From contig NC_079882.1 in assembly GCF_029227915.1 (NCBI RefSeq), positions 12,028,001 to 12,092,000 of the forward strand: a stretch of DNA of 64,000 bases. The letters run 5' to 3'. Both the position numbers and the translations under genes were made by a program. This DNA is from Hydractinia symbiolongicarpus (lineage: Eukaryota; Cnidaria; Hydrozoa; Anthoathecata; Hydractiniidae). Below the pieces are notes generated by a model. That model was not told the DNA's origin, made no database searches, and was given only the letters and a program-made list of their open reading frames with translations. How positions within the stretch are numbered: position 1 is the stretch's first letter; each line of letters opens with the position of its first letter. Positions 34,432 through 44,181 of this stretch are shown one piece after another.

Positions 34432-35700
34432 AATTCTCGGCTTAACGTTCGTTTTCCATGCTAGCATGGGTACATTAACTCGCCCTTATATATGTGGCCC
34501 TTATCAACACCCTCTTAGTTTGGTTGAACTGTTTTATTATAGCAAAAGTATCACTCGATTGCTGTAAACAAATATGGATAAACAAATATCCCTGGTTTGT
34601 AGAAGACTAACCAGATAAAATTTGCTGCTGCACAGACTTTATGCAGGAGCCCAGCCACAATATAAAAACAAAAAGAAAATGTCAAATAGATGACTTGCTG
34701 TAAGCTTTGTTTAAATTTTTTTCGGTCCATCTAGCTATGCTTGATGTATTTTTAGAGCATCTGAAAAAAAAAACCCAGCAAAGGCCTCAAAGTATTTAGC
34801 TAGCTAATTGTTCAGTCTCTTTGGCTATTTTCACATTTGTAACAACGGTTTGTGCTGCCGTATGTCTGCTTGCAGCTAACTTATTTTCTAGTTATCTATA
34901 TCTATCTATCTCTAGGCTCGCTTTTACAAGCAAGCATTTGTAAGAATCAGAGTATTTCCTATATATAGCTAGTGCTTAAAAAACAAAACAACATTATAAA
35001 ATACCAGCATATCCAAAGCAAGGCAAAAAATGGTAGGAAATTGCATAGCTAGTCATAAGGAAAATAGTAGAAAAGGATGTTATGTTGTCGCGTGGTGGCA
35101 TTCTCTCACTACTTCACTTGCCATTTCCCAAGGACCATGAAACTGTAATTTCTGCCCCTGCGCCTCCCCGCGTTTACCCTTTTTCCCCAGCGCCTTTTTG
35201 TCTGTCGGGACACGGTAGTATGTAGCTGTAATGAGCAATCAGTGGTTTCAGCTTCGTCCCAAGGGCTCTACGCTTATAACATTCTGACGGTACGGCTCCG
35301 TCATATTACGAATTCTTTCCAATTCTTAGAGAATATAAAAAGATATTGCTCCAACTACATTCCCTTCTGTAATTATATAAATATAATTTATGTTGTTCTT
35401 TTACACTAGTGGAATCTTGTTAAACCTGTGTCAACATCAACAGAGTTTTGTCTAGGCGCTTGTGTAAATTTGTTTAAGGAAGAACTGGAGTATAAAAATC
35501 GAAATGCGTTACAACAAAATGTAAACATTGAACGATGATGTCACGCCAACACGTAGCCCCGCGGTAATTTCGTCTCCATTTTTACTAATAATATAACAAA
35601 ATATCAAACACTTTTCCCAATGTCAATATTTCCCTGAAATGCGTACCAAAAATTCTTTCATAAAACACAAATCCCTCTTGCTCGCAACTCCTTAGCAACT
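34175..35700. other. Intergenic DNA with repeat fragments
   Basis: (ATC)n microsatellite at 34400-34431 forms the reversed tail of the retroposon 3' end also found at 13062. An isolated left end of MITE family B (reversed, ggcccttatcaacaccctc) lies at 34496-34515. A CTTCGTCCCAAGGGCTC end lies at 35250. No gene recognised. Confidence 0.4.
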
Positions 35701-35739
35701 ACAGCATTGCGTCTTTGTCGTACGTTCATCTACACATCA

Positions 35740-37255
35740 TCGCTTCGTTTCGAACTTCTAGATGTCTTCGTTTCCACTACAACACATGTGTTCGACCGGT
35801 CTGGCTAACTCTGACCCCTGAGCTGTTCTCACCAAACTCCCTAATGTGTTCATCGTGTTCCTTTAAGAGTCACTAACCTCCATCTAGGTCTGGGTAAGTT
35901 GTCTTCGATGATGACGGTATCGTTAACGACCATATTCGGTGAGTTCGAATTTTCTTTTATAGCGATCGGTGAGTTTTTCTCAGTTCAACTAAATATTCTC
36001 TACGCTATCTTTCCTAAAAATGATCAAGGATGTTGTTTACTTTCGAGGTAAATCTGTCTGGGTTGGTGAAACCATCGTATAATACATGGCTTTGATAAGT
36101 GCAAAGATCTAAATTACGTCCAAATAGTTGGTTTGACGTCAGCGGTCTATTATTCACTATCATCTCTACTTGCTCAATATCGTAGTCAACTGTTCATACT
36201 CAAGTCGTACGTGTCGTAATTCTTTTCGTAATAATACTTTAAACGTGCGCACGAGGCGATCAAAAAAGCCGCTATGCCATGGTGCTATTGGAATGTTCAC
36301 GTACCACTCGATCCTAGATTGCTGTTAAAAGTCTGAGTTTCTTCTGTATGCAACTTATACCATTATCAGATATAACATTTGTAGGGCATCCTCTTTAACT
36401 AATATAAATCTTTGAAAGTTTCTTATGAATGATTCAGAATTAATTTCCGGTACAAGATCCTTACGGTTGCCTTTGACGAAGCGCATGTGTATACAGTGGC
36501 CCATATCTTATGCAAAAATACTTGATCCCAAAATTCAAAGATATTTTGTACAAACACTGGCCCAAAGTTGTTGATCTCAGTTCTGGAATGCTTCTCGATG
36601 GATCTAGTCGCAATTCGGTAAGCGGTAGACTCTGAGGGTATTGATAGGGTTTTCTATGGTGATTTTACCACTTGGTACATGTATAAATGATTCCGCGATA
36701 TAAAGCTTTAGTGTTTACGTAACGCCAATTCTCGGCGTTGATAAGTTTTCGGATTTCTCGAACACAATTTTCTACACGGGATTTAAACGATTTTATCCAT
36801 GCAAGCGATATCATAGGAACCATTCCATAGAAATTCATCCTCAAACTTCACGTTACAAAGCGCCTGTTTTACCCAACCAAACAATCGAAGAGATATGTGG
36901 TTATTCCTTCTGCAACATCTGAACTTCTGTTTGAGCAAAGAAATTTCGTAGAGCTTATCTAGCGCTACAACTTTTTTTTTTCAATCATATTGGTATAGTC
37001 TATCCGACTCAAGGACTTCTCTACAGCTTTACGGACTTTATACTTTCTTGACGGTAAAATATTTCCAAAGCTGCATCGTCCTTCTCATCCCTTGTTATCA
37101 TTTTCTGTTTTTTTATATGCTTGGGTAATTCGAGAAGAATCTGTGAGAAGTTGACTTCTGAAGATGAAGATGTTGCTCTTCATCTGCATTTAAATAGCCA
37201 CCAGCTGGAACATTGTTTAGAGTCTCGCAAATCTTCCAACTGAGCAGCTAACAAC
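35740..37255 (-). pseudogene. Decayed BEL/Pao retrotransposon polyprotein
   Basis: Minus-strand translation in shifting frames gives, in order: a gag-like part (AAQLEDLRDSKQCSSWW, LELPKHIKKQ) at about 37100-37250; a remnant with SRVENCVREIRKLINAENWR at about 36730; integrase pieces NFGPVFVQNIFE (36540), RFVKGNRKDLVPEINSESF and WYVNIPIAPWHSGFFDRLVR (about 36260-36320), matching the BEL/Pao signature PLSPWHGGFFERMV; and the post-integrase part VNNRPLT...REYLVELREKL (36000-36150). Reverse transcriptase is missing and many stops occur, so it is a deleted, dead copy. No clear long terminal repeats were found. A related fragment is at 9733-10180. Confidence 0.75.
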
Positions 37256-37274
37256 TTAAACGCTGGAATAGTAT

Positions 37275-37900
37275 ATATTTTTTACTTACTTACTATATTG
37301 ATACTTATTGACAACTTTTGAAGATGTAACCCTTCACGTCTGTCGTGGACGACCGGCGTCAACTGCAACTTCATCATTTCTAAAGAGAAAGAGAGAAGAA
37401 ACAGTGTTAAACTTTGTAATGGAAGGTATGCTGTCGTCACACAGTGTGGGTTTCCTTGTATAGAAGGTTCATCGGACAAGGAACTCAGGAATTTATCTAA
37501 TGTTCTTTTAAACAATTTAAGTGAACATTGAGACGTGTCCCTAATATGTTTAGAGAGAGCATTGAATAGTCTTGGAGATTAATAACGAAGACTTTGGTGT
37601 AGTTTGGAAAAGGAGCCTGGGCTTTGATGCTGACGGAACAGGTGGGAGATTGAAAAGACGGCCTTTACGATTTGAGACTTTGAGCTCAAGAGCAGGAGTT
37701 AAGTTTGGTACACAATTTTCAGCTATTTTCCAGGCGTAAATAATGATGTACCTTTTCTCGCCTTCGTTAACGAAGCATTTTCGTTTGTGCTCCCTCCAAC
37801 GCGTTGGAGGGAGTACAAACGAAAATGCTTCAGTGTTACGGTACAATATTTTGCGGAAAAAATATCTAAAAAAAAAAGAACAACCGGAATCCATCACTTC
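37275..37900 (-). pseudogene. Non-LTR retrotransposon (LINE) RT C-terminus
   Basis: Minus-strand reading gives GEKRYIIIYAWKIAENCVPN, VSNRKGRLFNLPPVPSASKP and, after a frameshift, LFKRTLDKFLSSLSDEP. These are the usual C-terminal motifs of jockey/CR1-like LINE reverse transcriptase proteins. It ends in a short TAAGTAAG tail near 37285. Frameshifts and a palindrome at 37772 break the gene. Confidence 0.65.
37772..37831. repeat. 60-bp near-perfect palindrome
   Basis: The left arm gaagcattttcgtttgtgct then ccctccaacg is the reverse complement of the right arm with one mismatch in 30, with no spacer (centre AACGCGTT). A smaller dyad, cttcgttaacgaag, overlaps its left edge. It lies within LINE-derived sequence. 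Confidence 0.9.
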
Positions 37901-37949
37901 GCTAGACGGACCCAGAACTAACTCTTTTGAGAGAGGGTTACCTTAAAGC

Positions 37950-40850
37950 ACTTTGTGGGGAAAAGAGGGGCGACAAGTATCCATTTTTCAAGCACCCTGG
38001 GGACGAAGTTTAGGCAGACCCAAGGTAAAATATCGCGTAAATACACGGTATCCGAAGATTATAATTCCAAAATGGTGGAGAAGTTACACATTGCAGTCAG
38101 TTTTGTTTTCTGCATCCCTTGGTATGTAAAACTAGCCATAGTTACCACTAATGCGCCCCGAATTACTAATAACGATTTCAAACATTCAAATTTAGAACGG
38201 GATTTAAAATTAAAATGGAAAATGGTGGACGTTTGAAATCTATAAAAACTGCAGTGTTAGAACTTATTATTTTCGTTATTTTCACATTTGGCTAAGGCTC
38301 TATCTATAAAGTTAGATCTTGATTAAATATATGTACACTTTAAACGCCTCTAGCCTTCTTGTTGTGTAATTTCACGTAATCATTGCTTTTGATTTTCGGT
38401 TAAAATTCGTTCAAGACTTACGCATACATTTTTGACTTATTAAATCTCCAAAAATTCTTGTGCTGTAATAACAAATTGTGTCTGAAAGCTATTCTGCTGA
38501 AACATTTTCCGCCAAATATTACGAATATGATAGAAATGCAGTACGGAATTGCATAGAGGCTTGTGAATAAGCTTATTGCCCAGGGGAAAATTTTTAAATA
38601 AGAAGCCCTGCGACTTTTCCGTCATTAGCCTAAAAGATTCTGAAATTTGAAGTAGACTTTAAAACGGAGAACAATGGGGTATATAAACACATCATAAGTA
38701 TCCTAATTCTCAATTATTATTGTAATTAACGTAAAATACAACTTGATAAATAAAAAATAATTTTTTTTTTACATATATATAGTATATATTCTAAAACAAT
38801 AGTTAAAACTTTAACTGGATTTTTTTATAACTGATCTCGAAAATTCCAGGATGCAGGATTGCTATGTATGAACTTCACGATTCGAATATATATAATAACT
38901 TCTGAACAATTTAAATTTCAATGAATTATTACTCTGTTAAGTTACCAATAAAATCCTTAAAAATTTCTCTCGTTGAAGATTTTTCGAAAATGCTGATGGT
39001 GCATGGTTTCATAACAAATGATCTGAAAAGAAAGTATATTTAAAATTGAGAAAGAAGAATACAATTTTACCAGAACTGAATTAATACTAGGTTGTTTAAT
39101 TATTGTCTACTTATCTGATTTAAAGTTAGAATTTATTAAAAAGATACAAATCAATGCCATGTGATACACAAAAGGTATACTATATAAATAAAAATATATA
39201 TATAAATTTAGTCAAGCTGGCTTTGATATCATTGTTAAACAAGTATAATATTAAGCAGGCAATACAAGATTTTCAAACCTGTGGACAATACAGGACTTAT
39301 TTTGTTGAAATCGATTTATTGAATTTTACAAATTTGATTGTTTATTATCGAGGAAATTGATTGGTCATTGTTTTCGAATTGAATTGAACAATTTGATACA
39401 AAAAAGGGTAGACACTCAATTAATAAATTTGTCGGATTTGATAAATCAACAACATCATTTATAATTTCAAGAAAAAACATAAAAAAGGGAAGAAAACAAA
39501 GAAACCTGTAACATACTGTGGGTAGCGTCTAGTTGTACTGCAAGGGCTAACTATGTTATGTTATTGGTTAATTTATCAGTTCAACTTGACTGTTCCGTGC
39601 AATGAACAACAATATTTTTTCATGATTCAACAAATATCTTTTTATATATATTCTTGCGGTTGGATTCGTGTCAACCAATCACGGGCAGCCATTATGAAAT
39701 GGGGTACAAATGCCGTAATTAATGTTTTTGTGGTGAAATCTTCATAAATACAATACTGGATTTTTCAAGGAATTCTTTTTTTTTTTAGTCAAATCTTTAA
39801 TATGTTTTAGATACTGCTTAATTTTTGCCATTTTGCGACATTTTAACGACGTTTTACTTGTAAATTCTGTTTAAGTAAGGTTGCTACTTTGAAGGTTTGA
39901 CCGTGAAAAGTCCACTTTGTTCTCCATCGGATAGCAAACATTCTGACCGCAAGAATACATGATAGCAGCCTCACAAAGGTTCCTTTAGAAGTTATTTTAC
40001 TCACCCAAAACGCCTATACTTTTTACGGTGTATGTGGCTTATCAGCACCCTCGTTGATAAAATTACACAGGGCAGGATAAAAGTTTTTTGTTGCTTCTGA
40101 AAAAAGGGACTCTAATGAAAGCACTATTTTGTGCAGTTCTAGCTTGATAGCTGTAGTACAAGTGAGAGTAGTTTTACGACTATTAACTTATAAAATGCAA
40201 GAATTTAAAAATAAGTATTTAGCTCCCTAGCTACATCATTAAAGCTATTACGACAAGCCAGACCATCGGGAAGGGAAGACCAACAAAATGCAAGCAGTTT
40301 TAGTCATGGCCATACACGGAATGTTCTGTTCTTGATTGACTTTAAATTGTGATGCATTTATAAATTGCGGCCTTTGGATCAACTCCATAAACCGTTCTGA
40401 GTTTAATTTCATATAAAATATAAGTAATCCTTCTACTTACTGTTAACAAGTTTCGAAACAACTTGGACAAAGAAAAACAAACCTTTTCTTGAAGATAAAT
40501 TCACGTGGGCTGCAGTGACATTTAAGCATATTAAACGAGACAATATTACAAAGCTTTAAATTAACATAACAAAAGAATCTCGATTAATATTTTTTATGGC
40601 AGTCAAATCTTCAGAGACAACAAAGAAACCGAGACAAGATAAGTTTTGCTCGATCAGTGTTATTTTTGTCTTGATGGTACCAAACACACAGGTTGTGTTA
40701 TATCAAACCTAGGTTGGATGTTCGAGCCGAAGTTCCCCCGCGAAGTTGAGAGTAAGAAAAAAACTTCTCCCATACATAAAAGAAACACTATATACCCGCG
40801 GTCCACTAAATGTGCGCCCCTTCGGCGGGGCGCAATTAAATTTCCTGCAG
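37950..40850. other. Intergenic DNA, no gene recognised
   Basis: AT-rich. A reversed left end of MITE family B (acggtgtatgtggcttatca then gcaccctc) lies at 40027-40054. A GC-rich hairpin TGCGCCCC-ttcggc-GGGGCGCA lies at 40812-40833. Short open frames (for example 37955-38236, 39553-39747) have no recognisable content. Confidence 0.4.
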
Positions 40851-40891
40851 GTTGGCGGGGATTCAATATGGGCGAGTGAATGTTACCATAT
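40850..40891 (+). repeat. SINE body fragment
   Basis: ggattcaatatgggcgagtg then aatgttaccata matches the SINE body next to the B box in the copies at 32504 and 10603. Both the head and most of the body are missing. Confidence 0.6.
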
Positions 40892-40892
40892 G

Positions 40893-41940
40893 GCAATCTA
40901 AAAATCCTCAAATTCAATGATATTGTCCAGTGTCAGAACATTCTGTTTTTGCATAAGCTCTTTCATGATAAAATGCCTGCTACTCCCAGAATACACTCAA
41001 TCATCGTGCCGTGTTTTTCCTGCGCGCGCATCAAATAACATTACGTAATGCTACCCAAGAAAGATGCGTGCGCAGAAATGGAGGTAACGAAACATTAGTG
41101 CAGAAAAACACAAGGCTAGCAAAGCGAAAAAAAGAAAAAGATCGACTAACTGCTGTGTTATAGGATTCATGAATTCATAGCCAATACTCCTCGGAAAAAT
41201 CATAGTTACTAAAATGGAAAAATGAAAAGAGGTGAATGCTCAATTCACGAGGGTTTATGTCATCATTCGTGCTCATGAAAAGCACCATTCGTTAATGCAC
41301 ATGTAATGGTTCAAATTATAGTTAAACTATCGCTTTATCAAAGCATAGATTAGATGTCTACTTTGAGTAATCCCTATCTTTGCTAAACAAGCATAAAAGT
41401 GACATCAAAGATTGCGCATAGATGCTGTGCTTGGAGCTGTACGCGAAAGAAGTTAAGCTTTGAATGCGTGTTTTATTTATGTGAATGTTAAAATAAAATT
41501 GTTCAAGTATAGCATGGTTAAAACATATAGTGAATAAATGTTGAAATCTGAATTTCCGCCACGTTTTTATTGTGGATTTAGTTTGTTTTGAACGTTTTCC
41601 TCCGTGTTTGCTTGGTTTGTTTACATTTTTACCTCCATTTCTGCGCGTCCATTGGCCATTACGTAATCACTTAGATGCGCGCGCAAGTAAGTATCGGGAC
41701 TGTGATTCCATGTATACTTTTGCTGTTGACTTCAATTATGCCCATAGCACTCTTGCAGAAAAGGCTGGCTTGATCAATATTCCTACTGTCAATACCGTTT
41801 GTTTTGGTAAAAATTCTATTAGATTTAACACCATTAAATCCTGGAATAAAATACTGGCATCAATGTTTAAAAAAATTATTTCCATAGATTACTTTGGTCT
41901 TAAAAGTGATCTAAAGAAGTATTTTATTGCCTCTTATTAA
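40893..41940 (+). pseudogene. LINE RT C-terminus split by a foldback MITE
   Basis: Left part (40893-41017): LKILKFNDIVQCQNILFLHK, LFHDKMPATPRIHSI. Right part (41690-41940): YTFAVDFNYAHSTLAEKAG, LINIPTVNT, GKNSIRFNTIKSWNKI, DYFGLKSDLKKYF, stop at 41938. The two parts together resemble the end of a LINE reverse transcriptase, separated by the element at 41018-41692. The 122-residue open frame from the ATG at 41572 is a hybrid of MITE and LINE sequence, not a real gene. Confidence 0.55.
41018..41692. mobile_element. Foldback MITE, GCGCGCGCAT ends
   Basis: The left end (tgcgcgcgcatcaaataaca, ttacgtaat..., tgcgcagaaatggaggtaac) and the reversed right end (ttgcgcgcgcatctaagtg, attacgtaatgg..., gcgcagaaatggaggtaaa) match over about 65 bp with one gap. 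It is inserted in a LINE remnant. No coding content. Confidence 0.75.
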
Positions 41941-42352
41941 TTTGTAACAAATTTTCCCTTTGTTCTCACACAGTTCTTTTATCTGGTGATTATATATGTT
42001 CGTGCTGTTTTGTGCGTCCTGTGCCGTCTATTGTACTCGTCCAAGGGTGGCCTTATCCTCGTCTTAGCTTCTGCTATTAGGTAAGGTCTCCCTTCAAAAA
42101 TAGTTTGTTTTTTTACTGTTCATATTACCAATTTATTTAATTATTTGAACTGACAGCTATTTTTGGCTGGTAAGAAAGGTAAGAAAAGAATGACTACATA
42201 GGCCAAAAATCAGATTTTTATTGTGGTTGCCTTGTTAGCTAATTATTCTTCCATTTCCACAATTTTTAGCATTCTTTCCCCTATGAACTAGGTTCGTTTT
42301 CACCCAACGAAATTTTAAAAATGCTGGATGTAGCAAAAATGCGGTTTGTCAA

Positions 42353-43111
42353 TTAAAGGTTATCTCCTGTGAAAAATCAAGTTGAGCAAATATGAAAGTT
42401 CTCTAGAAATCTTTTTATTTTTTGAAAAATCTTTATCTGTTCTCAAGATATTTGTCTTAAAAGTTGCGCTAATTATGTGAAATTATGACGTCATGAGTTT
42501 GCATTGAGCATAATTTTGGCAAATGAATTTTTAAATTTATATATGTAAAATGTTTAAAACATGTCAAAGTGAACAGCCAGAAAATATTTTAAACTCTATA
42601 TGGCATGTCAAAAATGTTAAATATAACACTTTAAAAAGCATAATCATGACATCATGCGTAATTAGTAGATTTTCTTAGTCCAAATTCTAAAGAATCAATC
42701 AAGAAAATCAATCAATCAGAAAATGCTTGGAAAAAGCAGTGTGTAGCAATTTTGAAGATTTCTTCGAGATAAGATCGCACAGTAGAAACACCCGAAACAA
42801 CAATTACTTACTGACAATACCTAGAGTGAGACTTGAAGTAAATAGATCTGGTTTTAAATTTATGGGATCAAAGATTTATAATGACTTGCCAATCAAAATT
42901 CAAAAATCGGATACTTTACCAAGTTTCGTAAGAAAAACTAAAAGCTATTTTAACCTGTAATAAATTATTTTATGCCTTATTGTGAAGCTAGTATTTTTAA
43001 CTCATGTTTTTAACTGTTATATAATAATATTTTATATTTTTTTTTTTCACAGGACATATATTAAAAGCAGTTTTTTAAAAACTGAATTATACCCATCCTG
43101 TATAAACATTC

Positions 43112-43148
<37 letters not shown>

Positions 43149-43238
43149 GAGTTTTAAAAAATATATTCAAATTCCTAGACAACCTTTCGAGCTTTTTCAT
43201 ATACAATTAACTTTATTTTTCGCAGGACATAACCTTTA
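42353..43238. mobile_element. TTAA MITE interrupted by a LINE end
   Basis: Termini aggttatctcctgtgaaaaa (left) and ttcgcaggacataacct (right) with TTAA on both sides. The interior matches the uninterrupted copy at 56376 (tgttctcaagatatttgtct, gaaattatgacgtcatgag). Between about 42715 and 43150 a LINE 3' end replaces a few bases of the MITE. Confidence 0.8.
42727..43150 (+). pseudogene. LINE 3' end with (AAT)n tail
   Basis: A 77-residue frame reads SRNTRNNNYLLTIPRVRLEV, FKFMGSKIYNDLPIKIQKSD, TLPSFVRKTKSYF, matching the C-terminal end of non-LTR reverse transcriptases (usual form: KFMGPKIWNSLP...FKKKLKSYL). About 150 bp of 3' UTR and a (AAT)n tract at 43112-43149 follow. It is 5'-truncated, as is usual for LINE insertions, and sits inside the TTAA MITE. 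Confidence 0.75.
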
Positions 43239-43282
43239 ACCAAAATGTCAATCATCACTACGGCAACAAAGCTGAACCAAAG

Positions 43283-43496
43283 GTGTGCATATTTTACATG
43301 GCTAGCCTCACAAATATGGAGGGATATACCCTGTCTATTATTTCCAGGAGGGGCCATGGCTTTGATGGGGAGTCCTGAAGTATTTAATACTGTCTTTGAG
43401 CTTCGCAAACTCAATTAGGGTCAGTGCTCTGCCAGACAACTCCCTGCAACATCCAACAGTCCACACATGTGCCATCTACCCAATTTTCCTCACATG
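43283..43496 (-). mobile_element. tRNA-derived SINE, 5'-truncated copy
   Basis: Minus-strand body of the SINE family (cattttacatggctagcctc... in plus orientation to tttcctcacatg); the tRNA-like head is absent. Confidence 0.8.
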
Positions 43497-44168
43497 CAGA
43501 GTTTAAAGTTGTGACAATAAAACAGTGCAAAAATGATGCACAGAAGATTTATTGTTCAGGACTGAAATGCACTTCTTCTATGTTTCACTCTTCTGCTGCA
43601 ATTTTTATAAAATTTAGGAATAAAAAAAAATAAAGGGACTGGAGTCCTCCTGTTATATTATATCTTTTTTTAAAAACCACCAAATTTGTTTTTATTATTT
43701 TGGCTGTGCTAGGAAATATAAAAATGTGGCAACTTTGCGGAGAGTGTGTGAGAACTTTAGTTATCACATTCAGTGAAATGCCATTTTCCTGTTTCATGTC
43801 AATTCCTGTTTCATGTCTTTTTGTGTTTTATGTTGGCAATTTATATTTTGTTTCTTTATTGTACACTCCCATAAAAGAATTACTGAATTTTTAGAGAAAA
43901 TATGAGTAAAATTTTTTAAAGCTGGAGTTAAATTGGTCTTAAACGTTGCTGTCATGAACTAAGAATTTTTGTTTATGTTGGCATTTACCTCTGCAATAGC
44001 CCTGTGAGGACGTGCATTAGAAAGGCTTTATTTATTTGTTTTCTTCAAGAATAATAATGAAATATCTGAATGACATTTTTGTGCTATATTTAGCTGCCTT
44101 ACTGAAGACCAGTTCTTGATATTGCTAAGGTATAAATTATGACAACATTTTATATTTCTCTTTTTTAG
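43497..44168. promoter_or_regulatory. CCDC22 upstream region
   Basis: AT-rich; no other gene seen. It ends in a strong acceptor (tatttctcttttttag, 44153-44168) that lies 13 nt before the CCDC22 start codon. Confidence 0.35.
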
Positions 44169-44181
44169 AATTGTTGCCAGC

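Noticed and set aside
41572-41940. 122-codon open frame as a separate gene
   Set aside because: Its first part is the right arm of a foldback MITE and its second part is LINE reverse transcriptase C-terminus.
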